The notes below the pieces were generated by a model. That model was not told where the DNA came from. It was given only the letters and a program-made list of their open reading frames with translations, and searched no databases. 10,882 bases of DNA from DATKEK01 sp035512195 (GTDB lineage Bacteria; Pseudomonadota; Gammaproteobacteria; Burkholderiales; Eutrophovitaceae). Location of the stretch: positions 1 to 10,882 of the forward strand of contig DATKEK010000070.1 of the NCBI GenBank assembly GCA_035512195.1, written 5' to 3'. The position numbers and the translations under genes are program-made. Shown one piece after another: positions 7,323-10,882 of this stretch (the stretch's first letter is position 1; the number at the start of each line of letters is the position of its first letter).

Positions 7323-7350
7323 TTTAACCACAGGAGGACTCCGTGGTAAA
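7323..7350. repeat. Short intergenic hairpin, possible minus-strand attenuator
   Basis: CCACAGGAG (7328-7336) and CTCCGTGG (7339-7346) form a compact stem with one bulged base, extended by TTTAA and TAAA at the edges. It directly abuts the TGA of the hydrolase gene and lies upstream of the CoA-transferase start. On the minus strand the stem is followed by TTAAAAGTTCTT, which is only weakly terminator-like. Its sequence differs from the CACCAAG repeats but resembles a shrunken member of the AACCACAGAGGACA-type intergenic palindromes seen in proteobacteria (recollection, not searched). Confidence 0.5.
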
Positions 7351-8226
7351 TCAGTTCCTTGTCTGATCTCCGCCTGCCGCCAGCGTCCGCGATATCCAGC
7401 GGCCGGATTCGACCTGATGGAAAAAATCTTCGACCACGCGGTTGAACAGCGCCGGTTCTTCGAGGTTCATCATGTGTCCCGACTTCGGCAGCACCATCAG
7501 CGCCGAGGTGGCGATGGTGCGCTTGAGCATCAGCGACGGTTCGAGGGTGGGCTCGTCCTCGTCGCCGGCGACGATCAGCAGCGGCGCCGGGATGCGCGCG
7601 AGATCCGACCGCAAATCGTACAGAGACGGCCGGCGCGCCATGTAGCCGCGCATGGTGTTCGCCGAACCGGTCGCCGAATGCTCCGCGAGATTGCGCAGGA
7701 ACTCCGCGAAGCCGCGCGGATCCTTGTCGCGCAGCTGCGTGCGATAGGCGCTATGGCCGTAAGTCTCCGCCGCGTGCGCCATGCCCTTGGTGAGGATGGT
7801 ATCGGCGAGCGCACGTGAGTCGCGCTGGAACTGTTCGTACTGCGCCGGGTGTGCGCCATGGCCGATGCCGGCGGTCACCAGCGAGATCGCGCGTTCGCCG
7901 TACGTCGTGCCGAAATGCAGCGTGGCGAATGCACCCATCGACAGGCCGACGACATGCGCGCGCTCGATGCCGAGGCCGTCCAGCACGCAGCGGATGTCGT
8001 CGCGCACGCGCTGCTGCGAGTAGTGCTCTGCATCTTCCGGCACGTCCGACGGCGGATAGCCGCGCGCGTTGTAGGCGATGCATCGGTAGCGGCGGGAGAA
8101 ATGCCGCATCTGCGGCTCCCAGCTTCGATGGTCGCCCGCAAACTCGTGCACGAACACGACCGGCGTGCCGGAGCCGGCCTCTTCGTAATGCAGGTTTACA
8201 CGGTCGTCGGTCTCGACGGTCGGCAT
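7351..8226 (-). CDS. Alpha/beta-fold hydrolase
   Basis: A 291-residue alpha/beta hydrolase of the 3-oxoadipate enol-lactonase/esterase type. The triad is visible: nucleophile Ser96 in GLSMG, Asp222 in VAGDEDEP, and His251 in KSGHMMN. VFVHEFAGDHRSWEPQ (24-39) is the oxyanion-hole region, in which the usual HG is HE. NARGYPPSD (53-61) is a common loop in this family. There is no signal peptide, so it is cytoplasmic. ATG at 8226 starts six bases after the stop of the short-chain dehydrogenase with little Shine-Dalgarno, consistent with translational coupling. Position between a dehydrogenase and CoA-ester enzymes suggests cleavage of an ester, lactone or C-C bond in a catabolic route. The substrate is not predictable. 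Confidence 0.92.
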   Translation of the reverse strand: MPTVETDDRVNLHYEEAGSGTPVVFVHEFAGDHRSWEPQMRHFSRRYRCIAYNARGYPPSDVPEDAEHYSQQRVRDDIRCVLDGLGIERAHVVGLSMGAFATLHFGTTYGERAISLVTAGIGHGAHPAQYEQFQRDSRALADTILTKGMAHAAETYGHSAYRTQLRDKDPRGFAEFLRNLAEHSATGSANTMRGYMARRPSLYDLRSDLARIPAPLLIVAGDEDEPTLEPSLMLKRTIATSALMVLPKSGHMMNLEEPALFNRVVEDFFHQVESGRWISRTLAAGGDQTRN

Positions 8227-8232
8227 GCGTGG

Positions 8233-8982
8233 TCAGACAGCCAGGTAGCCGCCGTCCACCACGAGTTCGCTGCCGGTGACATACGACGCCTCGTCGGAAG
8301 CCAGAAACAGCGCCGCGTAGGCCGCTTCTTCCGCGGTGCCTGCGCGGCGCAATGGAACCGACGCCAGCACCTTCTCGCGAATCTTGGGATCGGCGGCGGT
8401 CACCGAGGTGCGCATCGGCGGCATGATCCCGGGATGCACCGAGTTCACGCGGATGCCGTCCGGGCCGTACTGCGCCGCCGCCGACTTGGTCATCACGCGG
8501 ATCGCGGCCTTGGCGCCGTTGTACCCCATGTGGATGAACTCCTGGCCGACGAAACCGGAGATCGACGAAAATTTCACGATCGAGCCGCTTCCCGCCTTTT
8601 GCATCGCGGGAATCGCGTACTTCATGCCAAGAAAGGTACCGCGCGCGTTGACCGCCATCAGTTTGTCGAAGTACTCGGTGCTGGTGCGGTCGGGCACGGC
8701 GCCGCTGATTCCGGCATTGTTCACCAGTATGTCCAGCTTGCCATAGCGCGCAAGCGTCACCAGGATCGCGGCGCGCCACTGCTCCTCGACCGACACATCG
8801 AGCAGGATGAAGAACGCCTCGCCGCCTGCCGTGACGATCGACTTCGCCACCTCGGTGCCCTCGCTTTCGAGCACGTCGCCGATCACCACCTTCGCACCCT
8901 CGCGTGCAAACAGGCGCGCCATCGCCTCGCCCATGCCAAACGCACCGCCGGTGATGACGGCCACCTTGTTCTTCAGTCTCAA
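8233..8982 (-). CDS. Short-chain dehydrogenase/reductase (SDR), TTG start
   Basis: A 249-residue classical SDR. TGGAFGMG (11-18) is the glycine-rich cofactor motif, and Asp36 at the end of the second strand (VIGDV) favours NAD over NADP. NNAG (88-91), catalytic Ser140, Tyr154 and Lys158 (YNGAK), and NSVHPGIM (180-187) are all present, and the end VTGSELVVDGGY is typical. The Ser-Tyr spacing is one residue longer than usual. The start is a TTG at 8982, supported by GGGAGGGAG immediately upstream and by the strand MRLKNKVAVITGG beginning there; no ATG fits. It is the first gene of the minus-strand catabolic cluster, six bases ahead of the hydrolase. Likely an alcohol/ketone oxidoreductase of a degradation pathway. 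Confidence 0.94.
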   Translation of the reverse strand: MRLKNKVAVITGGAFGMGEAMARLFAREGAKVVIGDVLESEGTEVAKSIVTAGGEAFFILLDVSVEEQWRAAILVTLARYGKLDILVNNAGISGAVPDRTSTEYFDKLMAVNARGTFLGMKYAIPAMQKAGSGSIVKFSSISGFVGQEFIHMGYNGAKAAIRVMTKSAAAQYGPDGIRVNSVHPGIMPPMRTSVTAADPKIREKVLASVPLRRAGTAEEAAYAALFLASDEASYVTGSELVVDGGYLAV

Positions 8983-9028
8983 GCTCCCTCCCGTTAAACC
9001 GCTAACAGTTGAGACACGCAGGGTAGAG

Positions 9029-9058
9029 GAGTCCGGCCGAAAACACCAAGCCGGACTC
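9029..9058. other. Perfect 9-bp inverted repeat in the gap before the SDR gene
   Basis: GAGTCCGGC (9029-9037) and GCCGGACTC (9050-9058) are exact reverse complements with a 12-base loop. It lies about 45 bases upstream of the SDR start and about 70 bases past the end of the hsdM remnant. It could be a repressor operator for the catabolic cluster or a terminator for the remnant. No U-tract follows. Confidence 0.5.
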
Positions 9059-9130
9059 GGCAGATTCTGTAACGGTCACACTTTCGCTGTAGACGAAGAC
9101 CTTCAAGCCATTCAAGTAGCAATACCCTAA

Positions 9131-9457
9131 CTACTGGACATTGCCTTCGGGCCGCTGCAGCAGGTAGTCGAAGGGGAGTTCGGCGTGAGGATCAGGACGC
9201 CTTCGGCCGGGTAGGCCTTGGGGTCGTCGATGCGCGAGGTGCCAGGGCGCGCCGAGGTGCCCGCCTTCTCCAGTTGCGCGCGGCGCTGCGCGAAGCGCGC
9301 CTCGGCAAAGCGCAGGAAGGTTCAGGCCGAGGACAGGCCCCGAGTATTCGCCCGCCTTGAGGCCGGAGTCGGCGCGGAACTGGTCCGCGGCGGCCCAGAG
9401 GCGCTTTTCGAGCTGGTGATTGGCTTCGTCTTTTTCGGTTGGTGCGACCCAGCGCAT
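9131..9457 (-). pseudogene. hsdM: Type I restriction-modification methyltransferase subunit HsdM, frameshifted and truncated N-terminal remnant
   Basis: The open frame reads 108 codons, but only its ends match HsdM. It starts MRWVAPTEKDEANHQLEKRLW and AADQFRADSGLKAGEYSGPVLGL, the HsdM N-terminal helical region. Near 9318-9324 an extra base shifts the frame; reading the next frame restores FLRFAEARFAQRRAQLEKAG, then SRIDDPKAYPAEGVLIL, classical HsdM sequence. Near 9183-9200 a second shift returns to the first frame (AELPFDYLLQRPEGNV) before TAG. Intact HsdM is about 500 residues or more with a SAM domain and NPPF motif; none of that is present, and DNA past 9131 does not continue the homology. 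A start ATG with AAGGGAG upstream survives, 21 bases after the RAMA gene. It cannot encode a working methyltransferase. Confidence 0.85.
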
Positions 9458-9478
9458 CGGCTCCCTTCCCTATTTTTC

Positions 9479-9871
9479 TTATCTACGGAGAGCCTTAATC
9501 ATCTGCCAGGACGCCTGCCCAGGCAACCGGCATTCCCAGAACGTCCAGCCGTTGGTGGGCACTTTCGTAATGGACATCGCTGCAGACGATGGTGTGTCGA
9601 AGCGCTTGCCATTCAGCACCAGCGCGCCGTTGTCCACGCGAGCCAGGTAGGTCTGGCCCTTGTAATTCGCCCGGAGCTCGGTACCCGCAGGAAACCTCAC
9701 CCCCTTGGCCACCCAGTCGCCCGACGCAGGATTTCCGGTCGGCGCAGCGGATGGGCGCCTCGGCGGGAGCCTCAACAGTTCACGCAGCACGTCGTTCTCT
9801 GTCACGTCCTCGGCGGGGCGCCGCAGTGTCAGCGCCTTGTAAACGTCGAAATCTACTTCGATGGTCCTCAT
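9479..9871 (-). CDS. RAMA-domain protein with N-terminal RHH-like segment
   Basis: A 130-residue protein. Residues about 50-128 resemble the RAMA domain (restriction enzyme adenine methylase associated): GVRFPAGTELRANYKGQTY, then NGALVLNGKRFDTPSSAAM and NGWTFWECRLPG. RAMA domains occur with restriction-modification enzymes and are thought to bind or sense modified DNA. Residues 1-35 (MRTIEVDFDVYKAL, ENDVLRELLRL) look like a SeqA-N-type ribbon-helix-helix dimerisation segment, joined by a Pro-rich linker. ATG at 9871 has AGGAG seven bases upstream. The gene lies 21 bases upstream of the hsdM remnant on the same strand and diverges from an XRE regulator across a palindrome-bearing promoter region. 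RAMA assignment is by motif recognition. It appears intact although its partner is broken. Confidence 0.75.
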   Translation of the reverse strand: MRTIEVDFDVYKALTLRRPAEDVTENDVLRELLRLPPRRPSAAPTGNPASGDWVAKGVRFPAGTELRANYKGQTYLARVDNGALVLNGKRFDTPSSAAMSITKVPTNGWTFWECRLPGQASWQMIKALRR

Positions 9872-9906
9872 CCCGATCTCCTGGTGACCGCTAATACGAT
9901 ACGAGC

Positions 9907-9937
9907 ATTATAGTGCTATAGCACTATTGTTTCTCAA
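9907..9937 (-). promoter_or_regulatory. Promoter of the RAMA-domain gene
   Basis: On the minus strand a perfect TATAAT lies at 9912-9907, about 36 bases before the ATG. A TTGAGA at 9937-9932 gives a spacing of 19, slightly long; GAGAAA gives 17. The 18-bp palindrome at 9910-9927 occupies the spacer and part of the -10, so a bound repressor would block this promoter. Confidence 0.6.
9910..9927. promoter_or_regulatory. Perfect 18-bp palindromic operator
   Basis: ATAGTGCTATAGCACTAT is its own exact reverse complement. Sites of this form are typical operators of XRE/HipB-type dimers. It overlaps the RAMA-gene promoter. The likely ligand is the XRE protein encoded divergently at 10027; this is inference from position and symmetry. 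Confidence 0.7.
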
Positions 9938-9966
9938 CCAAGCAACTGACTGCCTCTTAATTTACC

Positions 9967-9994
9967 TTGAAAGAGCTGTCGTGGCAGCTATAAT
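9967..9994 (+). promoter_or_regulatory. Sigma-70 promoter of the XRE regulator gene
   Basis: TTGAAA (9967-9972) and a perfect TATAAT (9989-9994) are 16 bases apart, with predicted transcription start near 10001 and a GTG start codon at 10027. The leader would be about 25 bases and contains GGAGA. Confidence 0.7.
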
Positions 9995-10015
9995 GTTCAT
10001 CATATTTAACATTAT
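9990..10015. promoter_or_regulatory. Inverted-repeat operator at the XRE promoter
   Basis: ATAATGTT (9990-9997) and AACATTAT (10008-10015) are exact 8-bp inverted repeats with a 10-base spacer. The left half overlaps the -10 box and the right half follows the transcription start, ideal for autorepression. The half-site resembles that of the 9910 palindrome (ATAGTGCT) at six of eight positions but the spacing differs. Confidence 0.65.
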
Positions 10016-10026
10016 GGAGAACCGGT

Positions 10027-10503
10027 GTGCGGTTACAGGAACTTGGCTACAGGATCCGCCAAGCGCGGATCGAGCGCGGCATGACACAGGCCCGCCTGGC
10101 CGCTGAAGCAGGGCTGTCGAGGACTACCCTGAACCAGTTCGAGAACGGCCTGGTTCCGGACCTGGGCGTGAAGAAAGTCCAGGCGATACTCACGCGTCTC
10201 GGGTTGGCTCTGGCCGTTCGGGAGGCGATAGACCGCCAGAACTTCATCCGAATGGCGAGCACCACCGCCAGCGTCAGCTACAGAAGCGCGCTCACGGAGG
10301 ACGACCTGATTGAGGCCCTGCTCACCGGGAGGGTACCGCGAGGCAAGCGGCCGCACTTCCGCACCTTGCTGGATGAGGCCACGCCCAACCTGCTCAAAGG
10401 TCTGATTAGAGAAGCGGGCCAATGGGCAAAACCCGGTCGGGTGGAAAAAAATCTGGCGAAAATCGCGCGCGAGGTTGGCTCGAAGGAAAGGACGGAGGAT
10501 TGA
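10027..10503 (+). CDS. XRE-family helix-turn-helix transcriptional regulator
   Basis: A 158-residue protein. Residues about 7-62 are a Cro/C1-type helix-turn-helix: IRQARIERGMTQARLAAEAG with the recognition helix LSRTTLNQFENG, then LGVKKVQAILTRLGLALAV. The C-terminal half (SALTEDDLIEALLTGRVPRG to about residue 150) is charged and helical and I do not recognise it; it could be a partner-binding or antitoxin-like region. The start is GTG at 10027, chosen because GGAGAA lies eight bases upstream and the helix-turn-helix begins at residue 7. It diverges from the RAMA gene, and inverted repeats overlap both promoters, so it probably represses itself and the RAMA/hsdM side. It may be a restriction-modification controller or an orphan antitoxin. 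Confidence 0.88.
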   Translation: MRLQELGYRIRQARIERGMTQARLAAEAGLSRTTLNQFENGLVPDLGVKKVQAILTRLGLALAVREAIDRQNFIRMASTTASVSYRSALTEDDLIEALLTGRVPRGKRPHFRTLLDEATPNLLKGLIREAGQWAKPGRVEKNLAKIAREVGSKERTED

Positions 10504-10553
10504 CTGAAGCGCGCTCAAATTTCGAGTTCTTCGAGCCGATAAGCGCCATTTGA
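10500..10553 (+). pseudogene. Possible start of a lost downstream gene (hsdR-like), very short
   Basis: A TTG at 10500 overlaps the xre TGA as TTGA, with AAGGA about 12 bases upstream. It reads MTEARSNFEFFEPISAI and then stops. The first ten or so residues resemble the beginning of type I restriction HsdR proteins (SNFxFL near the N-terminus), and the reading overlaps an inverted repeat. The match is too short to prove homology; chance is possible. Confidence 0.25.
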
Positions 10554-10560
10554 GCGCTTC
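10506..10560. repeat. Imperfect inverted repeat after the XRE gene
   Basis: GAAGCGCGCTCAAAT (10506-10520) and ATTTGAGCGCTTC (10548-10560) pair with a two-base bulge; the loop holds TTCGAG twice. It starts three bases after the xre stop. It may serve as a terminator, or mark a rearrangement end where a downstream gene was lost. Confidence 0.55.
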
Positions 10561-10882
10561 GTTGCCTGCTGGTTACTCGATCCACTACGGCTTTCCGTCT
10601 GGGTTACTTTCTTTGTCTCCGCCTTGACGGCGCCTTTCGTCAGCCAGTGAGGGTGGTTTCGATTAATGCAACCATCGATCCAGACCATCAGCGCATCAGC
10701 GACCGGTAGAGAAACGGCAGGCTGACGTCCATCCGATAATCGATGTCGTGGTCGTCGTCGAATTCATAGCGAGACTCACTACTGTCCGGTTAACGAGTGA
10801 TCCGTGATTCGTAACTCGCTGATCGATCGAAGCAATGAGTCATTTTTTGGATGTCTCCGATTTGAACGCTGATTTGCGCGAA
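10561..10882. other. Non-coding stretch without a convincing gene
   Basis: No open frame with a start codon and recognisable content spans this stretch on either strand. Base composition is less GC-rich than the core genes. On the minus strand 10789-10688 is open for 33 codons without a start and ends YRMDVSLPFLYRSLMR before TGA, which looks like a gene tail but is not recognised. The end has small repeats (GTGATCC, GTGATTC; CGAGT with ACTCG). Confidence 0.4.

Noticed and set aside
6625..7818. 397-codon open frame on the plus strand
   Set aside because: Antisense to the CoA-transferase and hydrolase genes; His/Arg-rich composition typical of a high-GC shadow frame.
7849..8997. 382-codon open frame on the plus strand
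   Set aside because: Antisense to the hydrolase and SDR genes, both of which show full catalytic motifs on the minus strand.
9892..9912. Sequence resembling the start of a T7-type phage promoter (TAATACGA)
   Set aside because: Only the first eight bases match; the rest diverges and no phage genes are present.
10608..10622. GGGTTACTTTCTTT, resembling one arm of a common proteobacterial intergenic palindrome
   Set aside because: No complementary second arm is found nearby, so no repeat can be supported.
10794..10818. CGAGT and ACTCG inverted repeat around GTGATCC/GTGATTC
   Set aside because: The stem is only five bases and the internal repeats are short; not distinguishable from chance.

Overview
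The window is GC-rich DNA from a Gram-negative proteobacterium, most likely a betaproteobacterium. The evidence is the C-terminus of a lipid A acyltransferase, the high GC third positions, several acyl-CoA catabolic genes, and intergenic hairpins made of CACCAAG units. I see no tRNA, rRNA or CRISPR array.

Layout. Positions 1-2956 hold envelope-sugar genes: the tail of an LpxL/HtrB-like acyltransferase, then a Gfo/Idh/MocA oxidoreductase (308-1246, +). Convergent to these are a DegT-type PLP sugar aminotransferase (1412-2509, -) and, just upstream of it, a small secreted protein (2543-2956, -). An oxidoreductase plus a sugar 3-aminotransferase beside a lipid A acyltransferase suggests synthesis of a 3-amino sugar nucleotide (GnnA/GnnB- or WbpE-like chemistry), possibly for lipid A or another surface glycan.

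Positions 3102-5029 (-) are an alkylation-damage operon. It encodes an Ada-type methyl sensor with an AraC helix-turn-helix fused to an AlkA glycosylase, overlapping by ATGA with a separate O6-alkylguanine methyltransferase.

Positions 5332-8982 (-) form a tight catabolic cluster, in transcription order: short-chain dehydrogenase (TTG start), alpha/beta hydrolase, a hairpin, class III CoA-transferase, and a crotonase-fold protein that lacks both catalytic glutamates. The substrate is unknown.

Positions 9131-10882 are accessory DNA: a frameshifted and truncated hsdM remnant, a RAMA-domain protein, and a divergent XRE regulator. The two promoters are separated by an AT-rich control region with two different inverted repeats placed as operators. 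A possible hsdR start overlaps the xre stop, and the last ~320 bases hold no convincing gene. This looks like the decaying remains of a restriction-modification locus whose control module is intact.

Three intergenic CACCAAG hairpins (167-240, 1262-1409, 5177-5262) and one shorter hairpin of a different sequence (7323-7350) lie between the core genes.
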